The position numbers and the translations under genes were made by a program. This document shows, in pieces, positions 10,863 to 22,501 of a DNA stretch of 64,000 bases. Below the pieces are notes generated by a model. That model saw only the letters and a list, made by a program, of their open reading frames with translations. It was not told where the DNA came from and did not search any database. Within the stretch, counting starts at the first letter, position 1. Each line of letters opens with the position of its first letter. Origin of the DNA: Musa acuminata AAA Group (lineage: Eukaryota; Streptophyta; Magnoliopsida; Zingiberales; Musaceae); NCBI RefSeq assembly GCF_036884655.1, contig NC_088355.1, positions 18,542,501-18,606,500 of the forward strand, given 5' to 3'.

Positions 10863-11175
10863 TAGGTTGAGTTGGTCGAGTCCCTCGAGACTCACCTATA
10901 TCGCGATTCGCTATCTTGCTTACGACATAGAGATGTCACCGGTGACCTGAGGGCATGATATGCTTGGTCGAGTCCCTCGAGGGTATATCATCAAATCAGA
11001 CTCATCTTGTAACGAAGGTGTTGACTTAACCGAGCATCATGGTTGGTCGAGTCCCTCGAGGCCATGGTGATTCGGAGGCCGAACAGGACGGGAATCACAA
11101 GGAGTTGTGATCGGCAAGAGTTGTCTACCTTTTAGGCTTAGTGTGATTGGTCGAGTCCCTCGAGGTTACACTAAG
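10863..11175 (+). other. Four leader hairpins with a shared apical module
   Basis: Hairpins at 10863-10898, 10955-10991, 11030-11075 and 11137-11175 share TTGG-TCGAG-TCC-CTCGA followed by GG or GA. TCGAG pairs with CTCGA. Basal stems are 8-10 bp and differ in sequence between copies but stay complementary: TAGGTTGAG/CTCACCTA (one bulged T), ATGATATGC/GTATATCAT (one wobble), CATCATGG/CCATGGTG (one wobble) and CTTAGTGTGA/TTACACTAAG (one wobble). Candidate roles are packaging, dimerisation or translation control; none is shown. Confidence 0.7.
10935..10946. other. Perfect 12-bp palindrome in element I leader
   Basis: GTCACCGGTGAC lies between the first and second hairpins. Self-complementary loops of this kind can serve as RNA dimerisation sites in retroelements; here that is only a possibility. 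Confidence 0.4.
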
Positions 11176-11295
11176 ACGCTGATTGGATCCTGATCCCCAC
11201 TAGAAGTCTGCCGGAGACTTCCGTTTCACGTGCTGAGGGTGTCGCGTGACTCGTTAGTAAAATAGTGGGAGCATATTAAGATAGAAGTCCATATC

Positions 11296-12627
11296 TTGAT
11301 AGTTTATTTCTTGCAAAATCTGCATGTTATTCATTTTTTGCTACATCTTTATTTTCAGAAAAAGTCGTTTTCAAATCCCTTACGTGGCATACTTGATGTC
11401 AACCGCCTCACTGGTCCAAATTATACGGATTGGCTCCGTAACTTGAGAATTGTTCTCACAGCGGAGAAAATCGTGTACGTCCTTGATACAGTGATGCCTA
11501 CGCCCGAAGAAGGGGCAAGCGAGGATGAGATCGCTCGCTACGTGAAGTACATTGATGACTCCACTCTTGCTCAGTGCTATATGTTGGGCTCTATGACTCC
11601 AGAGTTACAGAGACAACATGAAAAGATGGATGTCAGATCCATTCTCCTACATGTCCGTAAATTGTTTGAGGAACAGGGAAGGACTCAACGATATGAGATA
11701 TCCAAGAGCCTTTTCCGCGCTAGGATGACTGAGGGGACACCGGTTCAGAACCATGTCCTAAAGATGATTGAGTGGATAGAGAAACTCACAGGTCTAGGAA
11801 TGGTCCTAGAGGATAACTTGTGTGTGGACATTGTGCTTCAGTCCCTACCAGATTCCTTTTCACAGTTCATAATGAATTTTAATATGAACAAGCTTGAGGT
11901 GACTCTCCCAGAGCTCCTCAATATGTTGAGGGAGGCAGAGAGTACTATTAAGAAAGAGAAGCCAGTTCTCTACACTAGTGAGACCAGAAAGAAAAGGAAA
12001 GCAGAAAGGTCCCTTAAGAAGGGAAAGGGCAAGGGCAAACAAGGTAAAGCAAAGGTTGCTAAGAAAGACCCAACAAAGGACAAAGGCCAGTGCTTCCACT
12101 GTGGTAAAGATGGGCACTGGAAGAGAAACTGCAAAGAGTACCTTGCAGAAAGGGCGAAACAAAAGCTTGATGAAGCTTCAGGTACATTCATGATCAGTCT
12201 CCATTTGTCAGACTCTTATGATAACACATGGGTATTAGATACCGGTAGTGCTTATCATATATGTAATTCATTGCAGGTTCTGGCAAAGCCTAGGAGACTA
12301 GAGAGAGGCGAGATGGACCTCAAGATGGGTAATGGAGCAAAAGTTGCTGTATTAGCTGTTGGCGAGGTCGCCCTACATCTGCCTAGTGGAGCTTTTATTG
12401 CATTAGATGCATGTTATTTTGTTCCTTCTATTATCAAAAACATTATCTCCATTTCATGTTTAACAGTTAGTGGATATAAATTTGTTTTTGAGAACAATGG
12501 TTGTTCGATATTATTAGATGATAAGATCATCACGAAAGGAACATTGCATAATGGTTTATTTATGTTAGACACCACTCCACATATCATGAATATAAATGTG
12601 TGTCCAAAAGGAAACGAGATGAGTTGA
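11296..12627 (+). pseudogene. Element I gag and protease
   Basis: The gag part has the copia gag N-terminus ([17 protein letters not shown]), a UBN2-type middle and a CCHC zinc knuckle ([14 protein letters not shown]) near residue 260. The aspartic protease follows with an intact DTG ([11 protein letters not shown]). The open frame begins at a TTG codon at 11296; I see no in-frame ATG before the gag core, so the true start is lost, non-canonical or supplied by splicing. A CAG preceded by a pyrimidine-rich tract at about 11356 resembles a splice acceptor. The frame ends after a frameshift near 12600, before the integrase. Confidence 0.85.
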
Positions 12628-14507
12628 ACAGTGCATACCTGTGGCATTGTAGGCTAGGTCACATCCATGAAAGAAGGATTCAAAAGTTGCTAAATGATGG
12701 ATATCTAGATCCATTCGACTATGTGTCATATGCAACTTGTGAGCCTTGCATTCGTGGAAAACTGACCAACTCTCCATTTAGTGGAACTGGAGAGAGAGCC
12801 ACTGAGTTGTTGGAACTCATACATAGTGATGTATGTGGACCCATGTCAACTCATGCCATTGGAGGTTACTCCTACTTCATTACATTTACTGATGATTTCT
12901 CAAGGTATGGATATGTGTACTTAATGAAGTACAAGTCCGAGGCCTTTGAGAAATTCAGAGAGTATAAGAATGAGGTGGAGAACCAGACTGGAAAGAGTAT
13001 CAAAACTCTTCGATCAGATCGAGGAGGTGAGTACTTAAGTACAGAGTTTACTCACTTCCTCAAGGACCATGGGATATTATCCCAATGGACACCTCCTTAT
13101 ACACCTCAGCTCAATGGTGTCTCTGAAAGGAGAAATCGTACATTATTAGATATGGTACGGTCCATGATGAGTTTCGCTGACCTACCCATCTCATTCTGGG
13201 GATATGCCCTAGAAACCGCAGCTTACCTTCTGAACAGAGTTCCAACTAAGTCGGTGGTGTCTACACCATATGAGATATGGAAAGGGAAGAAGCCTGATCT
13301 TAAAGTAGTTAAGATTTGGGGCTGCTCTGCCCATGTTAAAAGACACAACTCCGATAAGTTAGAATCAAGGACAGGGCGATGTAAATTTGTGGGATACCCC
13401 AAGGAAACTTGTGGGTATTACTTCTATCATCTCGAGGACCAAAAGGTCTTTGTAGCTAAGAGAGCAGTGTTCCTTGAGAAGGAACACATTCTTGACGGAG
13501 ACAGTGGGAGAATGATAGAATTGAGCGAGGTTGGAGAACCAAGCTCAAGCACCACTCTACAGCCCGAGTCTGTTCAGGTATCTAATACACAAGTTTCAAC
13601 TTTACGCAGGTCTGATAGAGTATCCCATCCTCCTGAGAGATATGTGGGACATATTAGAGCAGAGGATGTAGAGGATATTGATCCTCAGACCTACGAGGAG
13701 GCTATTATGAGTATAGACTCCGGGAAGTGGAAAGAAGCCATGAATTCTGAGATGGATTCTATGTACTCCAATAAGGTTTGGAACCTAGTTGATGCACCCG
13801 AAGGTATTGTACCCATCGGTTGCAAGTGGATCTTTAAGAAAAAGATCGGAGTAGATGGAAAGGTAGAGACCTATAAAGCAAGGCTAGTGGCTAAGGGGTA
13901 TCGTCAAAGGCAAAGTGTTGACTACGACGAAACTTTCTCACCCGTAGCAATGCTAAAATCCATCAGAATTCTATTGGCTATTGCAGCACACTATGATTAT
14001 AAGATCTGGCAGATGGATGTGAAAACCGCATTCCTCAACGGGAACCTGGAGGAGGAGGTGTATATGATGCAACCTGAGGGATTCGTGTCCAAGAACTGCC
14101 CAGATAAGGTGTGTAGGTTGCTTAGATCCATTTATGAACTAAAGCAAGCTTCCCGAAGTTGGAACATAAGATTTGATGAGGCAATCAGATCTTATGACTT
14201 TGTTAAGAACGAAGATGAGCCTTGTGTATACAGAAAGGTAAGTGGGAGCGCTATCACCTTTTTGGTGTTATATATGGATGACATCCTCATCATTGGGAAT
14301 GACGTAGGAATGCTATCCACTGTAAAGACTTGGTTATCTAGACACTTCTCCATAAAGGACTTAGGGGAAGCATCCTATATCTTGGGGATTAGAATCTATA
14401 GAGATAGATCCAAGAGGATGCTTGGCTTGTCCCAGTCCAGGTACATAGAAACCATTGTCAAAATGTTTGGCATTGAAAATTCTAAGAAAGGGCGAACATG
14501 GATATGA
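12600..14507 (+). pseudogene. Element I integrase and reverse transcriptase
   Basis: This continues pol in another frame. It has GAG-pre-integrase (LWHCRLGHIHERR), the integrase core with D, D and E in place (HSDVCGP, RSDRGGEY, NGVSERRNRT), and RT from KVWNLVDAPEG through the catalytic YMDD (LVLYMDDILIIG). The usual IYGLKQ is IYELKQ here. It overlaps the gag frame, showing a frameshift. It ends where roughly 60-70 bases appear deleted after ENSKKG, which also shifts the frame. Copia order (integrase before RT) is kept. Confidence 0.88.
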
Positions 14508-15182
14508 TACCTTATGCCTTAACAATAGGGTCTATCATGTATGCCATGCTATGTACTAGGCCTGATATAGCGCATGCTCTGAGTGTCACGAGCAGGTATC
14601 AGGCGGATCCAGGCTTGGAGCACTGGAAAGCAGTAAAGTGTATCCTTAAGTACTTGAGAAGGACTAAGGATCTTTTACTAGTATATGGAGGTAATAGCCT
14701 TAAGGTTGAAGGCTACACTGACTCAAGTTTTCAGTCTGATGTCGATGATAGCAAGTCGAATTCAGGGTATGTGTACACCTTGAATGGAGGAGCAGTGTGC
14801 TGGAAGAGTTCCAAGCAAGATACCACTGCTGACTCGACCACAGAGGCGGAGTACATTGCTGCATCAGATGCAGCAAAGGAGGGAGTCTGGGTGAAGAAGT
14901 TCATCACAGATTTGGGAGTCGATACAGATAGCGACAAGTCGACTTCCTTATATTGCGACAACTATGAGGTGATTACTCAAATAAGGGAACCCGGGTCTTA
15001 TCAGAAGTGTTCTGAGGAGGTTCCAGCTTATAAGAGAGATCGTAACCCGAGGAGATGTAGCAGTGGAAAGAGTTCCATCCGAAGATAACATTGCAGATCC
15101 ACTAACAAAGCCGTTGTCTCAGATTGTCTTTGAGCGTCACAGGGGTCTGATGGGGATCAGACACATAGGTGATTGGCTTTAG
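14498..15182 (+). pseudogene. Element I RT end and RNase H
   Basis: It starts at MDMIPYALTIGSIMYAMLCT, the conserved RT C-terminus, and includes the RNase H motif (TTEAEYIAASDAAKEG). Near 15006 about 8 bases are missing, shifting the frame. The normal end (VPSEDNIADPLTKPLS, then IRHIGDWL and stop) is readable in the next frame to 15182. Three small lesions therefore inactivate pol. Confidence 0.85.
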
Positions 15183-15196
15183 GTCAAGTGGGAGAT
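15183..15196 (+). other. Polypurine tract of element I
   Basis: GTCAAGTGGGAGAT lies directly before the 3' LTR and overlaps the end of pol. Confidence 0.8.
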
Positions 15197-16691
15197 TGCT
15201 AGTCATAGGTGCCCAGCAAGCCAATCACGTGAGTGTTGGCACATGTGACTTGATACAGAATCTTTTTGCTTATTATATTTTGGCGTATATCACTTTATAA
15301 CTATTGCATAAATGCATATATATTGTGATGTCCTTGGATTTGTGCAATGGGAATCGGATCGTGATGAGATCACGATAATGAGATCGATTCACCTTTAAAC
15401 ACATATCCTAAATAATCCCGGTCATAGGTTACTCGAGAGGGACATCGTGATAACCGGATAGACTGGTGTGCTGTATACCCGTCCATATGATGGATGCAGC
15501 TGGTCTCATAGCTGCTCGTGTAGGGACACTAGGGATACAGTACAGGTGCTCATTGGAGAATGAGTTCACTGATTGATCCGCTTACGGAATGCTGGATGGT
15601 TGATGATGCCTTATTGTCAGACAACGATTCCGTAGTCCTAGTGGTGTATCTGGTTCTTAGACTTGAGACACCAAGGATGTCCTGTATGAGTGCTCCACTC
15701 TTTGATACCAGACTTATAGGTTTGGCTGTTCCCAGATCTAGTACAGCTGGTCATTGGGAGTGGTAGTCGACCTTACGAGGGCTATTGAGTGTCGATAGAG
15801 GATCATCCACTCTCGGTATCATGAGAGGAATATCCCATGTGTTCTTGCTCAGACAAATCCCTGGCCAGGGTCATTTGGGTTGAGAGAGAAAGAGTTCTCC
15901 GGGAGAATCCGATTAGAGCGAGACTTGAGTAGAAACCGTATGGGTCTGACAGCACCATGCTCGATATACGGTCTCTGGGATATTAGATGGATGAGGGACT
16001 ATAGGTACATGGTAACTGAGGACAGACAGGTCCAATGGATTGGATTCCCCTGTATCGTTTGGGGACTACGGCGTAGTGGCCTAGTACTTCCGTAGTCGAT
16101 GAGTCGAGTGAATTATTACAGAGATAATAATTCACTGAGTTAGAAGGAGTTCTGACAGGTATGACTCACGGCCAGCTCGTTATTGGGCCTAGAGGGTCAC
16201 ACACATATGGTAGGCATTGCGATGAGTAGAGGTTCGGATATGAGATATCCGACGGAGCCCTTGTCTTATTGGATGCAGATCCAATACCCACTAGGGAAAG
16301 GACCCATTAGGGTTTTGACACGGGATCTCTATAAATAGGAGGGATTCACAGCCTCATAGGCTAGAGTCTTTGCTTGCCCTTCCTATTCTTCTCTCCCTCT
16401 CCCCTTCAGAGTAGGCTTGGAGTTTTGAGGAGCGTCGTCGCAACCCTGCTGTGTGGATCACCGCTAGAGAGGAGGACGCTTGACCTCCTTCACCCTCTCC
16501 TAAGGATCTGCAAGGAAACAGGGATATACGATCTCCCTAGGTAACATAATCTTTATACGCAGTTTTGTGTTTTTTGCGGATTTTGCGCACCAATCTTCGC
16601 ACGACGATGAACATCTTTTTGGGAATCGGGGATTTTTGTTTTCTTGTTCTTCCGCTGCGCATATGATGTCGCCCCCTATGATTTCCCAACA
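15197..16691 (+). repeat. 3' LTR of element I
   Basis: 1,495 bp, with TATA at 16330-16337. It is nearly identical to the 5' LTR; most of the roughly 11 differences are C/T or G/A. Confidence 0.93.
16330..16337 (+). promoter_or_regulatory. TATA box of element I 3' LTR
   Basis: TATAAATA, identical context to the 5' LTR. Confidence 0.6.
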
Positions 16692-17163
16692 CATACGATA
16701 AAAGCGATTTCGATAGAAAGCCCGATTCGTAAATCACTTTAACTTATGATCAAGCGAGATGTAGTTAAAGCGAATCTATAAAGGCAGTTTGCAGTTATGA
16801 TGGAAATCAGAATGTAAGCACAAACTGAAATATGATGTTCGTACGATAAAATTGATTTACGTTTAAACATCGATTCAGAAAATACTGAACTTTGAAACAC
16901 GATAGTAAATGTATAGAAGGCAGTAAGCTATTGAGGAGGTTTGCAGTAAAGATAATATGCTCAAAGTAAATGCAAACCAAAGAGCACCGCAATTTTAGAG
17001 TGGTTCGGTCAATCTTGACCTACATCCACTTCTGGCTTCCTCCACCGACGAGGTCACCGACGTCCACTAGAGGCCTTCCTTCAATAGGCGAAGGCCAACC
17101 ACCCTTTTACAGTTTCACTCCTTTTGACGGGCTTAGGAGACAACCCTTACAAACTTTTCTCTC

Positions 17164-18747
17164 TATTAGGATCAAGAGCACTAAGAGGGGGGGGGGGGTG
17201 TGAATTAGTGCAGTGGAAAACTTTCGACGATTAAAATCGCGTTCGTACGATAAGAGCAATTTCGGTAGAAAATTCGATTCGTAAATCACTTTAACTTGTA
17301 ATCAAGCAAGATACAGTTAAAGCAAGTCTATAAAGGCAGTTTGTAGTTGTGATGGAAATTAGAATGTAAGTGTAAACTGAAATATAATATTTGTACAATA
17401 AAACTAATGTATGTCTAAACGCCGATTCGGAAAATACTGAACTTGAAACACGATCGTAAATACGCAGAAGGTAGTAAGCTATTGAGGAGGTTTGTAGTAA
17501 AGATAATATGCTCGAAGTAAATGCAAACCGAGATTTAGAGTGGTTCGGTCAATCTTGACCTACATCCACTTTTGGCTTCCTCCACCGATGAGGTCACTGA
17601 CATCCATTAGAGGCCTTCCTTCAATAGGCGAAGGCCAACCACCCTTTTACAGTTTCACTCCTTTTGACGGGCTTAGGAGACAACCCTTACAGAATTTTCT
17701 TTCCTCTCTTGATAGATCAAAACTTGGAAGAAAAGAGGAAGGAGAACTTTTAACTCATACAATACTTTTTGAGCTCTCAAAAACATAGAGTAAGATCAGG
17801 ATTTCGGTGGTTTTTGGTTACTCTGTCATTACTGAAAGGGTGGGGTATTTATAGGCCCCAACCCAGTTGGAATTCCGAGCTCAAAACTGTCAATTCCCGG
17901 AATTTCGGGGTCTCGCGGTTGCACCGTCTGATTGGGGCGGTTGCACCACCTGGCAGAGCTCGAAGACTAAGCCTCTGGGCGGTGCCACCTCCGGTCAGGG
18001 GCGATTGCACCTCCTGCCAGAGCTCGGAGACCGAGCTCAGACGGTGCCACCGCCTGACTAGGGCGGTTGCACTGCCCAACCAGAGCTCGAAGACCGAGCT
18101 CAGGCGATTGCACCTCTGTTAGAGGCGGTTGCACCGCCCAGCCAGAGCTCGAAGACTGAGCCCTAAGCGGTGCTACCGCTGACCTAGGTGGTGCTACCGC
18201 TGACCCAGGCGGTGCCACCTCTGGCCAAGTAATCTGGGTCTGAATGGGCTGATCCATTCGGCGCAATTTGGGTCTTTCAATGGCCCAATTGCCCCAAGAT
18301 TAAGTTAATGGGATCACCTCTCATTTTGAACTTAATCATCGTGCTAACTACGAATTTCTTAGGAAATTTACTGCAACTTGCTCCGGTGCGTCAATCGCTT
18401 CTTCCGACGAGCTCCCGGCGAACTTCCGGCAAACATCCGATGAACCTTCGACAATGCTCCGATGGACTTCCGGCAAACTCCTGGACTTGCGACGTTCCAC
18501 TTGGCGAGTTCCGACGAGCTTCTTTAGCAAGCTCCTGGACTTCTCGGATTTGTTCTCGCAGAACCTTCGACGACCGTCCGGAATTCCGTCGATCTCTCGA
18601 ACCCCCAACATGATCATAGTCTTGACTCCGGTGCAACTTCTACTGCATGTCTTACTTTCATCGTAGTTAATCCTGCACACTTATCTCAACATATGCATTA
18701 GATAACAAATGACAATTGACGTCATCATCAAAATCCGAGATTCAATA
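17164..18747 (-). repeat. 3' LTR of element J
   Basis: 1,584 bp, starting TATTAGGATC (TG changed to TA) and ending GATTCAATA. Minus-strand TATA box 17846-17853; U3 dyad array about 17905-18232; degenerate CTTCCGGCGA-type words about 18398-18600. A G tract of about 12 bases lies at 17187-17198. Confidence 0.88.
17846..17853 (-). promoter_or_regulatory. TATA box of element J 3' LTR
   Basis: TATAAATA on the minus strand in GGCCTATAAATACCCCACC. Confidence 0.6.
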
Positions 18748-19969
18748 ATCTCCCCCTTTTTTATGATGACAATCAATTGATAACGGAGTTAACCTTAACT
18801 CCCCCTATCTATGTGCCATAATTGAGATAAGTCATTCTTGAATTCCAAAGCCTTTGAATTCAAGAGACATATTGATAAGTTAAAATCATTTAACCTTATC
18901 AATACTCCCATCATGATGTATCTCTCTGAAAATGATGTATGATGTCAAGACTCGACATCTATTTTCAAATTTCAAATGTGAATTATGGTAATGATAGCAA
19001 TTCATCATATGGTAAGATATCAACATGTAAAATTTCGAAGTAAGATTTTGATATCTTAACATGATGCACATATTTCAAGTATTTTAGTAATCATAGCATT
19101 TCATTACTTGGTAAGATATCAATACGTAGGACTATGATGCAAGTTCTTGATATCTTAACCTGATGCAAACATGGCATATTGCTAATATGGCAATCATAGT
19201 TATCATTAATTCATATATTTTCGATGATGCAAGCATGGCATAGCATCAATACACATATATCTGCTTCTTTCAACATAATATAGCATTTATAGCATCAATT
19301 CATATATTTCTCCCCCTTTGTCATCAACAAAAAGGAGAACGATATAAATAACTTTTAAATATACGTACGATGCCATAAGTAAGTTCATGTCATTTATCTA
19401 CATAGAGTGATAGGTTACAAACCTCTCAAGAAACATGACATGGAGATTATTTACATAGAGTGAAAACTTCTTCCTTTTTATTTGTTATTATCTTTTTGCA
19501 TGAAGGAGGAAAGTCATTTGTGTAGTTCAAATCGATAGGATATTAAGGCATGCTTTACAAGGATCAGGATATTTATGTGAATCAAATCCTTGCACATAAA
19601 AATATCTTCCTTTTATAAGAAGGAATCATCAAATCTATTTCTCAGGGAGAATATTTTTCACATGATAAGTCTAAAAGATATGCATTTGCTAGATGATTCT
19701 ATTTGTCAAAAATCAATGATGTGAATGAAACTATATGTGACATATGTTTATTAAGTCTGAAAGAAAATAATGTATTCATGAAATCTGATTGGAACTGAAA
19801 TGTTAATTTAACACTTTCATGCAAACAGACAAGACTATAATCATGAAGACATGCTCATTGTTATGAAAATTTTTGTATTAATTTTCAGCATGTCATTTTA
19901 GGCATGTAATGGCAATTAAGTGATTTGATCATTCAATCAATAAAGTCCGAATAAAAAATTTTAACAAGT
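18748..19969 (-). other. Element J 3' non-coding interior with polypurine tracts
   Basis: There is no gene. The primary polypurine tract is 18748-18763 and a second PPT-like inverted motif is 19308-19340 (TTCTCC...GGAGAA). Words such as GATATCTTAACATGATGCAA recur. It lacks the GCAAGCTAGCAA array found in the gag-only copies. No envelope-like frame is recognisable. Confidence 0.75.
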
Positions 19970-20600
19970 TTATGCATTCGGACACATCAACATTCCTAAT
20001 TCTCTTCTTATGAAATCAAATTGTTCTTCACTTAGAGGTTTTGTAAAAATATCAGCTAGTTGATGCTTAGTATCTATGAACTCTATGATTACATCATGAT
20101 TAGTAACATGATCTCGTATAAAGTGATGTCTAATATCAATATGTTTTGTTCTTGAGTGTTGAATGAGATTCTTTATTAAACATATTGCACTCGTGTTATC
20201 ACATTTAATGAGAATGTTTTTAAGATAGACTTTATAATCTTCTAAGGTGTTTTTCATCCACACAACTTGTGCACAGCATGCACTAGCTGCAATATATTCA
20301 GCTTCGGTTGTTGATAGTGCAACCGAGTTTTATTTCTTAGATGACCAGGAAACAAGGGAATGTCCCAAAAATTGACATGTTCCTAATATGTTTTTTCTAT
20401 CTAGTCTACACCCAGCAAAATCCGCATCAGCATAAGCAATTAACTCAAAATTTTTGGATTTTGGATACCATAATCCTAGATTTGTGGTACCTTTAAGATA
20501 TCTAAGTATTATTTTAACCGCTTTGAGATGAGATATCTTAGGGTTCGATTGAAACCTAGCACAAAGTCCTACACTGAACATGATATCTGGTCTAGTTGTA
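19970..20600 (-). pseudogene. Element J RT end and RNase H
   Basis: It includes the RT C-terminal region (GMIVSLLYLTTTRPDI is just upstream), the RNase H motif TTEAEYIAASACC and the pol tail (HQLADIFTKPLSEEQF, ending MLMCPNA and stop at 19970). A TAA stop at 20330-20332 interrupts it after SWSSKK. Confidence 0.88.
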
Positions 20601-21480
20601 GTGAGGTAAAGTAAACTTACTATCATACCCCTATAAGTTTTTTGATCGAATCTTTCTCCACTTTCATCAACTTCTAACTTAGTGGAGGTGCTCATAGGGA
20701 TGTTAATAGCTTTTGAGCAATCCATATTAAATCTTTTCAGTAGATCTAAAGGATATTTAGTTTGACTAATAAAGATGTCATTGCTTAGTTGCTTAATTTG
20801 TAAGCCTAAGAAAAAGGTTAATTCTCCCATCAAACTCATTTCAAATTCGAGACTCATGGTTTTAGCAAAAGATTCACAAAAAGATTCATTCGTAGAACCG
20901 AAGATAATATCATCAACATAAATCTGAATAATGAGAAAATTATTTTTAAAGTTCTTGATAAACAATGTAGTATCGACCTTGCCTTTTGTGAAATTATTTT
21001 CAATAAGAAAAGTACTTAGTCTATCATACCAAGCCCTTGGGGCTTGTTTTAAACCATAGAGAGCTTTGGTTAATTAAAATACATGATTAGGGAGGCTATT
21101 ATTTTCAAATCTGGGTGGTTGTTCAACATAAACTTCCTCAGAAATAAAGCCATTAAGAAAAGCACTTTTAACATCCATTTGAAACAACTTAAAATTATTA
21201 TTACTAGCATAGGCAAGGAGCATCCTTATGGCTTCTAATCTAGCCACAAGAGTGAAGGTTTCTTCGTAATCGATACCTTCTTTTTAGTTGAAACCTTTGG
21301 CCATTAATCTAGCATTGTTTCTAACCACGATACCATATTCATCTTGCTTGTTTCTAAAGACCCATTTAGTACTAATAACTAAATGGTCATTTGGCCTAGG
21401 AACAAGCTTCCACACCTCATTTCTCTCAAATTGATTTAACTCATCTTGTATTACGATAATCCATGAATCATCTTTCATGG
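20601..21480 (-). pseudogene. Element J reverse transcriptase
   Basis: Copia RT with VWKLVPRPNDHLVISTKWV at the start, FQMDVKSAFLNG in the palm, ALYGLKQAPRAWYD, and the catalytic YVDD (IYVDDIIFG) at 20909-20920. Stops at 21284-21286 (after AKGFN) and 21074-21076 interrupt it. The core residues are otherwise well kept, so decay appears to be mainly by point mutation. Confidence 0.88.
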
Positions 21481-22501
21481 CTTCGTCAATACATTTAGGT
21501 TCAATTTGGGAGAGAAAAGCGGCGTTGGTACAGAAATTTTTAAGAGATGAACATGTTTGAACCCCCTTAGATGTGTCTACTAGGATTAGCTCCTTAGGAT
21601 GAGCATCTACATACTTCCAATCCTTATGTAAGGATGTTTCAGAAATGGATGCATCCAAGTTTCTAGTTGGAGAAGGGGTTTCATTCAAATTCAAAGAATC
21701 GAAATTAACATCATCATCAAAGTCATTTTTCTTGATTTCAAAAATCTCATTGAAAACAACATGAATGAATTCTTCTATAATTAAAGTCCTTTTATTGAAG
21801 ATACGAAAAGCTTTAGAAACCGAAGAATAACAAAAAAAAATTCCTTCATCGGATTTAGCATCAAATTTTCCTAAGGCATCTTTTTCATTCAAGATAAAAC
21901 ACTTATACCCAAAAACTTTAAAATATGAAACATTGGGTTTTTTATTATTCCACAACTCATAGGGAGTTTTGGTGAGTAAGGGTCTTATTAAAACTCTATT
22001 CAAAATATAGCATGCAGTGTTTACGGCTTCGTCCCAAAAATATTTGGGTAGGCTATGTTCATTCAACATGGTTCTTGCCATTTCTTATAAATTTCTATTC
22101 TTTCTTTCTACTACTCCATTTTGTTGAGGATTTCTTGGAGTAGAGAAGTTGTGGTTATATCCATTAGATTCACAAAATTCTTAGAAATCACGGTTTTGAA
22201 ATTCACCACCGTGATCACTTCGAATTGATGAAATCATAAAACCCTTTTCATTTTGAACAGGTTTACAAAACTTGGTGAAATATCTAAAGCATTCATTTTT
22301 GTGGTTCAAAAATAAAGTCCATGTGTATCTACTATAGTCATCTACAATGACGAAGGCGTATTTACTACCTCCTATGCTTGATGTAGAGATTGGTCCGAAC
22401 AAGTCCATATGGATCAATTGTAAGGGCCTAGATATGCTTATTTGATTCTTAGATTTGAAACTACTCTTAATTTGTTTTCCTAATTGACAAGCATCACACA
22501 C
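21481..22501 (-). pseudogene. Element J integrase
   Basis: Integrase of copia type: the zinc-binding end (CDACQLGKQIKSSF), first aspartate in HMDLFGP, second in RSDHGGEF, and the glutamate in QNGVVERKNR. The C-terminal half runs on through YELWNNKKPNVSYFKVFG. Stops at 22181-22183 and 22085-22087 split it. Confidence 0.87.

Larger units (their letters stand above)
9495..11295 (+). other. Long untranslated leader of element I
   Basis: About 1.8 kb separates the primer site from gag. It contains a GC-rich block (9581-10080), an AT-rich stretch (about 10200-10800) and four hairpins sharing an apical module (10863-11175). No protein with recognisable homology is seen in it. Long leaders before gag are known for BARE-type elements. 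Confidence 0.75.
7987..16691 (+). mobile_element. Element I: Angela/BARE-like copia element, nearly complete
   Basis: The 8.7-kb element has LTRs at 7987-9480 and 15197-16691, a perfect primer site, a long leader, broken gag-pol and a polypurine tract. The target duplication CATAC (7982-7986, 16692-16696) is perfect. By eye the LTRs differ at about 11 positions plus one indel over 1.49 kb, under 1%, so this is among the youngest insertions here. It sits antisense in the U5 end of element A's LTR. The lineage is assigned from polyprotein motifs and LTR length. Confidence 0.9.

Noticed and set aside
17769..18680. Overlapping open frames in U3 of SIRE LTRs (for example 117 and 110 codons)
   Set aside because: They consist of translated dyad and CTTCCGGCGA-type repeats and occur in several frames on both strands.
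18748..19969. Possible envelope-like gene downstream of pol in J, as in some SIRE elements
   Set aside because: No long frame, signal peptide or membrane segment is visible; only AT-rich non-coding DNA with PPT-like motifs.
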